Source: Aquimonas sp044377145
GTDB lineage: Bacteria; Pseudomonadota; Gammaproteobacteria; Xanthomonadales; Xanthomonadaceae
Direction of reading: 5' to 3'
NCBI RefSeq assembly: GCF_044377145.1
Contig: NZ_JBILJQ010000002.1
Coordinates: 1 to 64,000, forward strand
Length of the DNA: 64,000 nt
Shown here: piece after piece, positions 18,301 through 26,575 of the stretch
How positions within the stretch are numbered: position 1 is the first letter of the stretch
How the letters are laid out: each line of letters starts with the position of its first letter
Program-made: the position numbers and the translations under genes
Notes under the pieces: model-generated
Seen by the model: the letters and a program-made list of their open reading frames with translations, nothing else
What the model was told of the DNA's origin: nothing
Database searches by the model: none

Positions 18301-21300
18301 ACCGGGTTGGGCACGGTGTAGCCATTGGTCTTGCCGCCATGGTTGAGGGCGCTGGCACGAACCAGGCCATAGATTGCGTCGCCGTCGGCCAGGGCGCGCT
18401 GCAGTGGCTTCAGCAGCACCGCACCGACGCCTTCACCGGGCACGTAGCCATCGCCGCCGGCGCCAAAGCTGCGGCAACGCCCATCGCTGGATGCGAATCC
18501 GCCCTGACTGAGGCTCAGGTACTTGTTGGGATGCAGCGTGACATTGACGCCACCGGCGATGGCCAACTCCACGCTGCCCTGGCGCAGGGCCTCGCAGGCC
18601 AGATGCAGGGCGCTCAACGAGGACGAGCACATGCTGTCCACCGCCAGGCTGGGGCCGTGGAAGTCGAAGAAGTAGGACACCCGATTGGCCACCGAGGCGA
18701 AGGACGAACTCGGCAGGCCGTGCACGCCCTCGCCCGCATACAGTTCGTATTGACCCCACATCACGCCGACGTACACGCCGACCTGGCGGCCCGCCAGGCT
18801 TTCGCGGCTGTAGCCGGCGTCTTCCACCGTGTGCCAGACCGTCTCCAGGAACAGCCGCTCCTGCGGATCGATGAGCTCGGCTTCCTTGGGCGAGATGTTG
18901 AAGAACAGAGCATCGAAGCGGTCGATGCCAGACAGGAAACCACCCCACTTGCTGTAGGTCTTGCCGGGCTGGTGGCGAGTCGGCTCGAAGTACTGGGCGT
19001 GGTCCCAGCGCTCGGCCGGGACTTCGCTGATGCAGTCGCGCCCTCCGGCGAGATTGCGCCAGAACTCGCGCAAGCTGTCCGCCTGCGGGTAGCGTCCGGC
19101 CAGACCGACGATGGCGATCCGGTCCTCAGGCACAGTCGATGGGGCGCTGGCAACGTGTCGGCTGGCGCCCAGCCGCAGTGCGCGGGCAGCGCTAGGTGCG
19201 GGCCCTGCGCCGGCAGTTGTCGCGCGTACTGTCGGTGCAGGCGCGCCTGCTGGCATCTCGGCAGCTTGTCCGGCTGCGCGCTCGCCCAGAATCCGTTCGC
19301 GCACGATCTGTGGGTGAGACTTCAGCAGGTGCGTGGCCAGTGCGGCCAGATTCTGATACTCGAACAGCAGGGTCTTGGAGAGGTTGCCGAAGTGCTGTTC
19401 CAGAGACTGGATCAGCTTCATCGCCAAAACCGAATCGATGCCGTAGTTCTCCAGCGGCGCGCGTGGATCGATCTGCTGCGGATCGATCTGCAGCAGGCTT
19501 GCGAAGGCCTCGACCAGGAAGGCCTGCAGCCGCAGCAGCGGGTCTCCGGCCTCTGCTGGAAGCGCCGAGCGAGCCGGGGCTGGAGCAAATGCGGTGACGG
19601 TCTTTGGCGGTACGGGCGAGGACCTGGGCGCCAGCCGCGGCGCGGCCAGCAGGCTGGCTTGCAGTCGCGAAAGTTCACCCTCGGCCACCAGCACCTGATC
19701 GCAGCCCAGCAGCAGGGCCTGTTGCAGGGCGCGCAGACCAACCTCGGTCTGCAGCGGCTCCAGGCCAGTCAGACGCCGCATGCGCGTGATCGCATCCGCA
19801 TCCAGCTGCATGCCGCCGTCCTGCCACAGCGGCCACAGGATCGAGACGCTGCGACCGCGCCGGAGCCCTTGTTCGACCAGGCGATTGCGCTGCGTGGCGA
19901 AGCGATCCATGAAGGCGTTGGCAGCGGCATAGTCGGCTTGGCCAGCATTGCCCGCGAAGGCCGACAGCGAGGAGAACAGCACGAAGAAATCCAGCGGCAA
20001 ACTCGCCGTGGCGGCATCCAGATTCACGCTGCCGGCCACCTTGGGTGCCAGCACCTCGGCCACCTCGGTCGCACTCTTGTGCAGCAGCAGTCGATCACGG
20101 GTGGTGCCGGCGCTGTGCAACACGCCGTCCAGGCGGCCATGCCGTTGCAGCAGTGCAGCCACGCCGGCTTCAACCGCTGCTGCGTCGGCCAGGTCCAGCT
20201 GCAGGTAGCACAGGCGCCCGGTGGCGAGTTGCAGCTCCTGACGCAGGGCGAGCAGGCGCGGCTCGTGCTGCTCCTCCAGGGCGGCGCGACCGCTCAGTAC
20301 CACCACCGAATGTTCGGCCTGGCTGAGGATTTCGCGAGCGCACAGCACGCCCAGCCCACCCAGCCCCCCGGTGATCAGGTACACGCCGTAGCTGCGCCAG
20401 GCGCTGCCAGAGGCTGAAATGTGCTCCAAGGCGCTCCATTGCGGTCGCTGCGGCAGGGCTGCGGCGTGGCTGAAGCGCAGCTGCGAACACTGTGGATAGG
20501 CCTGCGCCTGGGCCAACCAGCGGGCCAGTTGCTCGGCCTGGGTATCGTGCGGGCACAGCAGTAATTGCGCCTGCAATGCCGGCTGTTCCTGGCGGGCGCT
20601 GTCGAGCAGTCCGCTCAGACCCGCCTTGAGACTGTCGCCCTCGCGACAGCCGACCACCAGGTGCAGAGGCTGGCGATGTTCACCCGATTGCTGCAACAGC
20701 GCCTGCAGATGACTCAGGCTGTCAAGCACGGCGGCTTCGAAGTCTTGCGCACTGCCGCGGCCGCGGTTGTCGCCCGGGCCGCTGCCGTCGACAACGTGCA
20801 GCTGCGCATCCGGGAGGGCCACGCGAAGTGCGGCGATGTCCAGTTCGGGCAGGTCGCAGAGCAGCACGCGATGCCCGGCACCCGTCGCAACCGCTGCCCC
20901 AGTGGCAGTGACCGGTTCGGCGGCCGGCAGGCTGAGCCACTCGCGTCGTGCCAGCAGCAGGCCGTGCTCGATGGCGGGCTTCAGTGGGCGTGAACTCAGG
21001 CCACGCAGGCTCAGGCAGAGCACGCCCTGCGCATCGCACAAATCCAGATCGAGCTTGCGCAAGCCCTCGCGCCCGGTGGCGGGGTCGCTGGCCGAGTCGC
21101 GCACCCAGGCGTACAGCCGGTGCGGACACGGCTGCAGAATGTGCAGTGCATCGAGAGCGAAGGGCAGAGCCGGCGTATCGCCGGCATCAAAGTCCGGCAG
21201 CAAGGCAAGTGCTGACTGCAGGGCGCTGTCGAGCAGGGCCGGCGGCAGGTACCAGCGCGGGTCCGGATCGGCCTGGGCCGGCAGTTCCAATTCGGCCAGC

Positions 21301-24300
21301 AGTTCACCCTGGCCCAGCAGGATGGTGGTCAAGGCGCGCATGCGCGGACCGTAGTGCAGGCCCATGCTGGCGTAGCTGGCATACAGCCGGCCGGTGTCTA
21401 CCTGGCGCGGCAGTCGCGCACGCAGGGCGGGGAGGTCGAGCCGCTGCTCATTGCCGCCAGGGTCGGAGTGGCTGACCAGCGCAAGGCCCTGACAATGCAG
21501 CACGGATTCGCCGGACTCGCGGCTCTCGATGCGGAACTCGAAGCGGTCATCGGCCAGCGGTTCCAACTGCAGCTCAAGATCCAGCGGCTGCGCCACCTGC
21601 AGCGGCTGCAGCCAGGCCACATTGTGCAGTTCGATGGGCGCGGTGCTGTCCAGTGACAGCGCCTGAGCGAGGGCGGCGCGCGCCATTTCCAGATAGGCGA
21701 CACCGGGCAACACGCGCTGGCCAGACTCGCCCGCGGCTTGAACCTGGTGATCCGCGAGGAAGTATTCGCTGCCGCGCAGGTGGGCCGCATAGCGTTGCTG
21801 GAACAGGTCCGAGGTGTTGGCCTGCAGCAGCGGGTGCAGGGCCGCGCGAAGCGCCTCCTGACGCGGGCGTGGCAACTGCAACCAATAGCGCTCGCGCGCA
21901 AATGGATAGGTTGGCAGGCGCAGGCGCTGCGGTCGCGACTCTGCGTACAGGCGAGTCCAATCGATGCGCAGGCCCTGCACCCACAGCTCGGCCAGCTTGT
22001 CGAGTTTGCGCCGTGCGATCCAGCGGTCCACCGCCTGCAGGAAGTCTTCATCCTCCGCCAGGACGGACAGGCCTTCACCGGCGGCACTGGCTTGGCCCTG
22101 ATAGCAGGCGCAGGGGGATGGGGTCGGCTCCAACCAGGCGACGAGCGCAGCCTGCAATTGCTCGGGCGAGGTGAGCACCCAGGCAAGACGCTGGTCCATG
22201 TCCTCGCGACCGGTTTGCAGGGTGTGCGCCAGCGCCTGCAGATCGGGAGCCTCGGGCTGGCCTTGCAGCCAGGCCAGCAACTGCTCCACCTTGAACCGCA
22301 ATTGCGCCGGCGTACGCGCCGACAGCGGCAGCAGGACGGGCGCCTCAGGGCCCGTGTTGCGCGGTCGACGGTCCACATACTCCTGCACCAGCACATGGGC
22401 ATTGGAGCCGCCGGCACCGAACGAGGACAGGCCGGCCACACGCGGCAGGACACGGCCCTCGACTTCCGGGGCCGGCCAGGGGCGCAGGGTCTGATTGACC
22501 ACGAACGGAGTGGCGGCGAAATCGATGTGCGGATTCAGTACCGCCGAATGCAGCGACGGCACCAACTGGCCATGGCGCATCTGCAGCAGCACCTTGGAGA
22601 GCCCGGCGATGCCAGCGGCCGATTCGCAGTGGCCGATGTTCGACTTGGCCGAGCCGATCGCGCAGAACTGAGTGGCCTCGGTGTCGGCGCGGAACACCTG
22701 GGTGAGTGCGGCGATCTCGATCGGATCGCCGAGTTTGGTGCCGGTGCCATGGGCCTCGACATAGCCGACCTGCTGCGGCCGCACGCCGCTTTCGCGCAGC
22801 GCGCGTGCGATCACTGCCGCTTGGGCCTTCGGGTTGGGCACCGAATAGCCATTGGTGCGGCCGCCGTGGTTGAGCGCCGAACCGAGGATCAGGCCATGGA
22901 TGGTGTCACCGTCGCGCTCGGCGTCAGACAGACGCTTCAGCACCACCACGCCAACGCCCTCACCGGGAATGTAGCCGTCTCCGCCTTCTCCGAAGCTCTG
23001 GCAATGGCCGTCGCTGGAGATGAACTGGCCCGCACTCAGGATCAGGTATTTGTTCGGATGGATGCTGATATTGACGCCACCGGCGAGCGCCGCGCAGATA
23101 CGCCCTTGGCGCAGGTCCTGGCAGGCCAGATGCAGGGCGGTGAGCGAAGACGAACACATGGTGTCGAGCGTCATGCTCGGGCCGTGCAGGTTGAGCACGT
23201 AAGACACCCGGTTGGCGATGCTGGCATAGCTTTGTGGCACGCCGACGCGACGCCCCAGCAGGCTGGATTCAGCGCCGAGCAATTGGTACTCGCCATACAT
23301 GACGCCGACGTAGACGCCAACCTGTCCCTGTTGCTCCTCAAGCGCCGCTGCACGCAGCCCGGCGCGGGTATAGCCGGCGTCTTCGATCGCCATCCAGGCG
23401 TGCTGCAGGAACAGGCGTTCCTGTGGATCGATCAGTTCGGCGCCGACCGGCGGAATCGCGAAGAACAGTGGGTCGAACTCATCGACGCCCGAGATGAAGC
23501 CGCCCCATTTGCTGTAGTGATGGCCCTCGACGCTGCGGTCTTCACTGAAATACTCGCGCCAGTCCCAGCGCTGCTGGGGCACCTCGGTGATGCAGTCGCG
23601 GCCCGCGCGCAGGTTGTCCCAGAACGCATCCAGGTCATCGGACTGCGGATAGCGGCCGCTGATGCCGACGATGGCGATGGGCTCAGCCTGGCCTGCGCCA
23701 CCGGGTAGCCGCTGTGGCCGGCGCCGTCCTCTGCGAGTGCTTTGCGTCTCCGCCGATGGCGCAGCGGGCGCTGCGGCTGCTACCTGCGCAACCGGCGCGG
23801 CCTGTACACGCGGCGCCAACAGGGCGGACAAGGGCGCGGCATGCCGCTCGACCAGGGTCTGAGCGAGTTCGCGCAGGCTTTGATTTTCGAAGAACAACGT
23901 CTTCGGCAGCGAACCCAGTCCGACTTCCAGCGCGCTGGTCAAGTCCATGGCCAGGATCGAATCGATGCCGTAGCGCTCAAACGCGGTATCGGGCTCGATC
24001 CGCTGTGGCGCGAGCTTCAGGACCTCGGCGAACTGCGTACGCAGGTAGGCGATGGTGCGAGGCAACAGGTCCATGGCGGCCTGCGCAGGCGGCGAAGACT
24101 CGAACCTGTCTGGCTCCCCGTTGCGACTGCCGGTGGGACTGCCCGGTGCGGCCAGCAGGTAGGCGCGCAAAAGCGGCAGGCGACCCGCCACCACCAGCAG
24201 GCGTGGCAGCTTGCGCTGCAGGGCGAGTTCGAAGGCCTGCATGCCTTGCGCTGTGCTCATTGCGCGCATGCCGCTGCGACGCTCCAAGTGCGCCTGATTG

Positions 24301-26405
24301 CCCGCATCCACGCGCATGCCGCCGTGCTGCCACAGCGGCCAGTGGATGGACAGGCACAGGCCCTGGCGTACACCGCGCGATCGCAGTGCGTTGCGGTATT
24401 CGGCGAAACCGTCCATGAATCCATTGGCGGCGGCATAGTCGGCCTGGCCGCTATTGCCGAATGCCGAAACGCCCGACGAAAACAGCAGCAGGAAATCCAG
24501 CGCCAGATCGCGGCTGGCGTGGTCGAGGTGTACGCAGCCGTCCACCTTGGGCGCGAGCACCGCGCGCACGTCCTCGGCCCGCTTGCGCTGAATGAAGTCG
24601 TCGCGCGTCGTGCCTGCGGCGTGCAGGATGCCGTCCAGGCGGCCGAACCTGGCGACTGCGGCGGCCAGCACCTCCTCGCATTGGCTGCGATCCGCGGGGT
24701 CGAGCCTGTCGTAGTGGACACGCGCCGCGGTCTCGCCGAACTCAGACTGCAGTCGCTGCGCGATCTCCTCTGAGGCCGACGCCCTTCCGCACAGCAGTAC
24801 CTGTACAGACGGTCCCTGCGCCAACAGCCGATGCGCAAACAAACTGCCCAGGCCGCCGAGGCCGCCGGTGATCAGATAGACACCGTCGGTGCGCAGCGCG
24901 ACCCCGCCATCATCGTGCGTGCTCGCTGGATCAAGCTCGCGCCAGCGACGCACTCGGCGTTGCTCCTGGTCGCGCCAGATCAAGGGTTCCTGCGGATGGG
25001 TCGCCTCTTCCACCAGCCACGCCGCCAGGGTGTCGATCGCGATGTCCGCAGGCACCCGCAGCAACTGCGCGTGCAGGTTCGGCTGCTCCTGCTGCGCGGT
25101 CTGCAGCAGGCCCGAGAGTCCTTCGAAGACAGCGGCGTCGACGCCCTCGGGCACGACTACCTGCAGCAGACACGGCAGTCCGCCAGGACGCCCGAGCAAG
25201 GCTTTGAGCTCGTCGAACAAGGCCAGCACGGCTTCCGTATAGCTCTGCGGCAGGGCGGTGGCCGTGCCGACCAGATGGCAACCGCCCTGAGCCGATTGGG
25301 ACAGTTTGGCCAAGCGGTCCACGTCCAGCCCCGGTAGGCAGCACAACAGCAGACGCCGCGGCAAGACAGAAGGCACCTGTGCAGACAGCTCCGCTTCCCA
25401 GCAGGGCTCAGCCAGCAACAGGCCGTCCTGGCTCGGTGCACTGGCAGCGGCTGACAGGCGCCGCGCTGAAAGGCCCTGCATGCGCAGGCGCAATTCGCCA
25501 TTGGCAGCGTAGAGGTCGATATCAAGACGGGCGATCCGGGCCTCGGCCTGCGCGTGCCCCAGTTCCAGTCGGGCACGCGCCCACATCGTGGGTTCACACG
25601 GGCCTAGCACCTGCAGACGATCCAGAGCGAAGGGCAGCGGTGTGCCGGCGTTCTCATCGTCGTGGGCCAGCAAGCGCATAGCGGCCTGCACGGCACTGTC
25701 GAGCAGGCTGGGATGCAGGACGTAGTCCTGTGCCGTCGCCACGACGCTTTCCGGCAAATGCAGTTCGGCCAGCACTTGCCCCTGGCCTAGCCAGAGCCTG
25801 CGCACGCCACGCTGCGCCGGCCCCAGCTCGATGCCGGCGCGGGCAATCGCTGTATAGAGCTGCTCGCCGCTTTCCTGCCCGGAGCTGCAGTCGGATTTCA
25901 GAACATCGATCGAAACCGCAGGCGCCGCGGCGGCCGAGACGAAACGCGCCTGTGCCTTGAAGTGCAGATAATCAGCAGCACTGCACACTTCGATGTTGAG
26001 CGATCCGGGCGATGCATCTTCATCAATGAGCAGACTGAGTTCGGACTGTCCGGGCACACGCACAGGCTGCGCCCACACCAGATCACGCAATTCCAGTTGG
26101 CCCTGGCCGGCTTCTTCTGGCAACGCCAGGGCCAAGGCCGCACGCGCCATTTCCAGGTAGGCCACCGCAGGTAGCACGCTGGATCCGGCGACGCGGTGAT
26201 CGCGTAGAAAGAACTCACTGCCATCGAAGCGGATCGCAAAGCTCAGTTGGCCCAGCTCAGAGGTGTTCCGGTGCAGCAGCGGATGCAGCGCCGCCGCAGC
26301 GCGGGCGACGCCACCTCCGTGCTGGCGGATCAACCCCAGCGCCTCCTGTTTGGACAAGCGTTTGTGCTTGAGTTCGGAGACGACGTACTCGACGAAATCG
26401 ATCAT
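12639..26405 (-). CDS. Trans-AT polyketide synthase PKS3 (modules 7-10)
   Basis: 4588 residues from the ATG at 26405. Approximate domains: N-terminal docking helices 1-30; DH7 40-300 (His70 in HRVAGSSVLP, Asp236); KR7 with GGLGGLG near 506 and Tyr657; ACP7 Ser816; KS8 906-1340 (Cys1084); DH8 1521-1790 (His1553, Asp1726, with HP of the second motif read as PP); KR8 near 2006, Tyr2159; ACP8 Ser2325; KS9 2426-2850 (Cys2593); KR9 near 3289, Tyr3436; ACP9 Ser3593; KS10 3689-4126 (Cys3869); DH10 4300-4580 (His4329, Asp4495, with the usual Pro after it replaced by Ala4338). All KSs keep HGTGT and KSNxGH. KR7-9 carry the Asp expected of B-type reductases. Module 7 is completed by KS7 at the end of PKS2. 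Predicted chemistry: alkene, alkene, hydroxyl, then an incomplete module. There is no AT, ER or TE, and no final ACP. The gap from the PKS2 stop is about 80 bases and the ribosome site is weak. Confidence 0.95.
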   Translation of the reverse strand: MIDFVEYVVSELKHKRLSKQEALGLIRQHGGGVARAAAALHPLLHRNTSELGQLSFAIRFDGSEFFLRDHRVAGSSVLPAVAYLEMARAALALALPEEAGQGQLELRDLVWAQPVRVPGQSELSLLIDEDASPGSLNIEVCSAADYLHFKAQARFVSAAAAPAVSIDVLKSDCSSGQESGEQLYTAIARAGIELGPAQRGVRRLWLGQGQVLAELHLPESVVATAQDYVLHPSLLDSAVQAAMRLLAHDDENAGTPLPFALDRLQVLGPCEPTMWARARLELGHAQAEARIARLDIDLYAANGELRLRMQGLSARRLSAAASAPSQDGLLLAEPCWEAELSAQVPSVLPRRLLLCCLPGLDVDRLAKLSQSAQGGCHLVGTATALPQSYTEAVLALFDELKALLGRPGGLPCLLQVVVPEGVDAAVFEGLSGLLQTAQQEQPNLHAQLLRVPADIAIDTLAAWLVEEATHPQEPLIWRDQEQRRVRRWRELDPASTHDDGGVALRTDGVYLITGGLGGLGSLFAHRLLAQGPSVQVLLCGRASASEEIAQRLQSEFGETAARVHYDRLDPADRSQCEEVLAAAVARFGRLDGILHAAGTTRDDFIQRKRAEDVRAVLAPKVDGCVHLDHASRDLALDFLLLFSSGVSAFGNSGQADYAAANGFMDGFAEYRNALRSRGVRQGLCLSIHWPLWQHGGMRVDAGNQAHLERRSGMRAMSTAQGMQAFELALQRKLPRLLVVAGRLPLLRAYLLAAPGSPTGSRNGEPDRFESSPPAQAAMDLLPRTIAYLRTQFAEVLKLAPQRIEPDTAFERYGIDSILAMDLTSALEVGLGSLPKTLFFENQSLRELAQTLVERHAAPLSALLAPRVQAAPVAQVAAAAPAAPSAETQSTRRGRRRPQRLPGGAGQAEPIAIVGISGRYPQSDDLDAFWDNLRAGRDCITEVPQQRWDWREYFSEDRSVEGHHYSKWGGFISGVDEFDPLFFAIPPVGAELIDPQERLFLQHAWMAIEDAGYTRAGLRAAALEEQQGQVGVYVGVMYGEYQLLGAESSLLGRRVGVPQSYASIANRVSYVLNLHGPSMTLDTMCSSSLTALHLACQDLRQGRICAALAGGVNISIHPNKYLILSAGQFISSDGHCQSFGEGGDGYIPGEGVGVVVLKRLSDAERDGDTIHGLILGSALNHGGRTNGYSVPNPKAQAAVIARALRESGVRPQQVGYVEAHGTGTKLGDPIEIAALTQVFRADTEATQFCAIGSAKSNIGHCESAAGIAGLSKVLLQMRHGQLVPSLHSAVLNPHIDFAATPFVVNQTLRPWPAPEVEGRVLPRVAGLSSFGAGGSNAHVLVQEYVDRRPRNTGPEAPVLLPLSARTPAQLRFKVEQLLAWLQGQPEAPDLQALAHTLQTGREDMDQRLAWVLTSPEQLQAALVAWLEPTPSPCACYQGQASAAGEGLSVLAEDEDFLQAVDRWIARRKLDKLAELWVQGLRIDWTRLYAESRPQRLRLPTYPFARERYWLQLPRPRQEALRAALHPLLQANTSDLFQQRYAAHLRGSEYFLADHQVQAAGESGQRVLPGVAYLEMARAALAQALSLDSTAPIELHNVAWLQPLQVAQPLDLELQLEPLADDRFEFRIESRESGESVLHCQGLALVSHSDPGGNEQRLDLPALRARLPRQVDTGRLYASYASMGLHYGPRMRALTTILLGQGELLAELELPAQADPDPRWYLPPALLDSALQSALALLPDFDAGDTPALPFALDALHILQPCPHRLYAWVRDSASDPATGREGLRKLDLDLCDAQGVLCLSLRGLSSRPLKPAIEHGLLLARREWLSLPAAEPVTATGAAVATGAGHRVLLCDLPELDIAALRVALPDAQLHVVDGSGPGDNRGRGSAQDFEAAVLDSLSHLQALLQQSGEHRQPLHLVVGCREGDSLKAGLSGLLDSARQEQPALQAQLLLCPHDTQAEQLARWLAQAQAYPQCSQLRFSHAAALPQRPQWSALEHISASGSAWRSYGVYLITGGLGGLGVLCAREILSQAEHSVVVLSGRAALEEQHEPRLLALRQELQLATGRLCYLQLDLADAAAVEAGVAALLQRHGRLDGVLHSAGTTRDRLLLHKSATEVAEVLAPKVAGSVNLDAATASLPLDFFVLFSSLSAFAGNAGQADYAAANAFMDRFATQRNRLVEQGLRRGRSVSILWPLWQDGGMQLDADAITRMRRLTGLEPLQTEVGLRALQQALLLGCDQVLVAEGELSRLQASLLAAPRLAPRSSPVPPKTVTAFAPAPARSALPAEAGDPLLRLQAFLVEAFASLLQIDPQQIDPRAPLENYGIDSVLAMKLIQSLEQHFGNLSKTLLFEYQNLAALATHLLKSHPQIVRERILGERAAGQAAEMPAGAPAPTVRATTAGAGPAPSAARALRLGASRHVASAPSTVPEDRIAIVGLAGRYPQADSLREFWRNLAGGRDCISEVPAERWDHAQYFEPTRHQPGKTYSKWGGFLSGIDRFDALFFNISPKEAELIDPQERLFLETVWHTVEDAGYSRESLAGRQVGVYVGVMWGQYELYAGEGVHGLPSSSFASVANRVSYFFDFHGPSLAVDSMCSSSLSALHLACEALRQGSVELAIAGGVNVTLHPNKYLSLSQGGFASSDGRCRSFGAGGDGYVPGEGVGAVLLKPLQRALADGDAIYGLVRASALNHGGKTNGYTVPNPVAQGDLIRAALQRAGLGLGELDYIETHGTGTSLGDPIEINGLLRAWGEAPHANHQLPIGSVKSNIGHLESAAGIAALSKVLLQFEHGQLLPSLHSEPGNPHIDFASTPFRVQTTLADWPRPAGRARRAGISSFGAGGANAHLIVEEFIDPRPGAAASGEAELCLLSARTSAQLREQAEHLIEALQLDPSAALADIATTLQLGRSAFAERLVLQVGDREELLARLRQWLQTPSAPLAGVLSGRIDPRRMDDPIRLTQVLQQRDLAALAQAWVAGAEIDWTALPRARAPRRIRLPGYPFARERHWIAGATVELDRAAPTDGQAAHFQPSALTALAPQPATPSTPQLLHLRGAWQPSELAASAAISAGATLLLGLPGPLLDAVQEALRAELRGSACVRARPARSFRRQSRLSYRLDYSEPDFARLFNALEEDDLRPMRFVQVLEDAPNRGELLERGLFSLHALCRTLLARKPQARLQILLLGQHAESEQAALHEALAAYLGSLAQENPRFEWKLVCAAPELDLGLLAQRLSDELNSPQNWNQELRYLRAGEMPTGGSDTAPPALHRELRVIEAVPSARADQDTATGLRQAGVYVISGGLGGLGYLFAESLRRQCDARLVLTGRSPLDAAARERLAALDPSGEVVLYIQADVAERAEVHAALETARQRFGAVHGVFHSAGVLRDAYVLQKSREDLQAVLAAKLQGCINLDRATRRDALDLFVLFSSVAAVFGNAGQADYAFANRFLDGFAERRQQRVAAGERQGRSLSINWPYWAEGGMQLDTEALARMRRQYGFEPLPSALGLDFLQQALAAEGSQHIALYGQAALLRARLWPGQAAQFASAPPLSAPLAQGQGTAESSIAAIESYLKGLLGEQIKLLPDRIDSEERFESYGLDSMMVGRLNDRLQADLGELPRTLFYEYASIAELAAHLQAVAAPALARCLRSEPDLPVRAAAPHPTQTQPNPGEVEAIAVAPGTHTTRAVRSEPPPGEAERYAIVGVHVRLPGADTLHALWQALSSGADLVRRVPRERWDAEQLFDPDPEGRGIYCRDGAFLEDVDAFDAEFFGINEEDAPLIDPQERLFLQSAWAAFEDAGYTRDELKRRHPASERPGAGAAVGVFVGVTTRTYALLDTGTPERVPERVPGSMDWSIANRVSYVFDFQGPSLPVDTACSSSLVAIHQACESLRRGECQVALAGGVNLYLHPSKYRSLCGRRMLAEQGRCRSFGAGDDGFVPGEGVGAFVIKPLAQAEADGDHIYALIAGSACAHAGRSNGYSAPSPQAQGELIAGLLQRSGIAAEKVGYVEAHGTGTQLGDSLEVAALSQAFRRSSEARQFCALGSVKSNLGHAEAAAGIAGMAKLLLQLRHRQIAATLHCQPPNPDLDLQRSPFRLPLQLEPWPVAAGEPRRALINGFGAGGVNASLLLEEYLPAPATVEHTGPQLILLSARDEARLREQVQALHARLANDDALDLCRLACTLQRGREAMPQRLAAVVPDRSALQMLLARYLAEGEGADLWLGRVEPHQRRRPSAPQRMEAHSLYVAGEFAALAERWIGGEQLDWLELQSAQRVQRLPLPTYPFERRRYWLQVPPANAPSTAPASGLHPLLRANVSTLQQTAFSAELSAHAWYALDHQVQGQAVLAGAIQLEIACVSAAMASEQPVRRIEDLVWMQPLVLGEERSNLKALLRSNGLGVDCLLVSGTGDGERVLHSEARLICGESELQAPAPVDLHSLRERALRQLDGGQCYRQLAAHGLVYGPGFRTLRELHIGADYALARLELAAERLCDFDQYLLHPSLIDGALQSVLGLASPGSGPLLPFAIDAIELHRPLLPQCLVLVEPARAASIGSEIRQFDLRILNGRGELLLLLRNFYVRGLASATAPAQARALEPAE

Positions 26406-26575
26406 GGCCAGGACAACTCGATGATGTGCGATGGAGGCGGCAGCCACCGACGGGTGGCGCTGCAAGAGCCGCGCGGCGGCGTGTTCAGACGAGGGCGCGC
26501 AGCAGGCGGGCGCCTTCAGCGGGAGCGATCGCTTCGTCGACCACGCGCTGCAGGATCTCGTCGAGCGCCTGATCG
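26316..26575 (-). other. PKS2/PKS3 junction with putative docking helices
   Basis: The last 29 residues of PKS2 (DQALDEILQRVVDEA, then PAEGARLLRAL) and the first 30 of PKS3 (FVEYVVSELKHKRL, then KQEALGLI) each look like a short two-helix hairpin, as in the four-helix-bundle docking pairs of trans-AT synthases. The break falls within module 7, between KS7 and DH7. Confidence 0.55.

Noticed and set aside
17265..20417. 1050-codon open frame on the plus strand inside PKS3
   Set aside because: It is antisense to KS9, KR8 and ACP8 coding sequence. Long antisense frames are expected in GC-rich genes, and the peptide is Gln/Ala/Arg-rich without domains.
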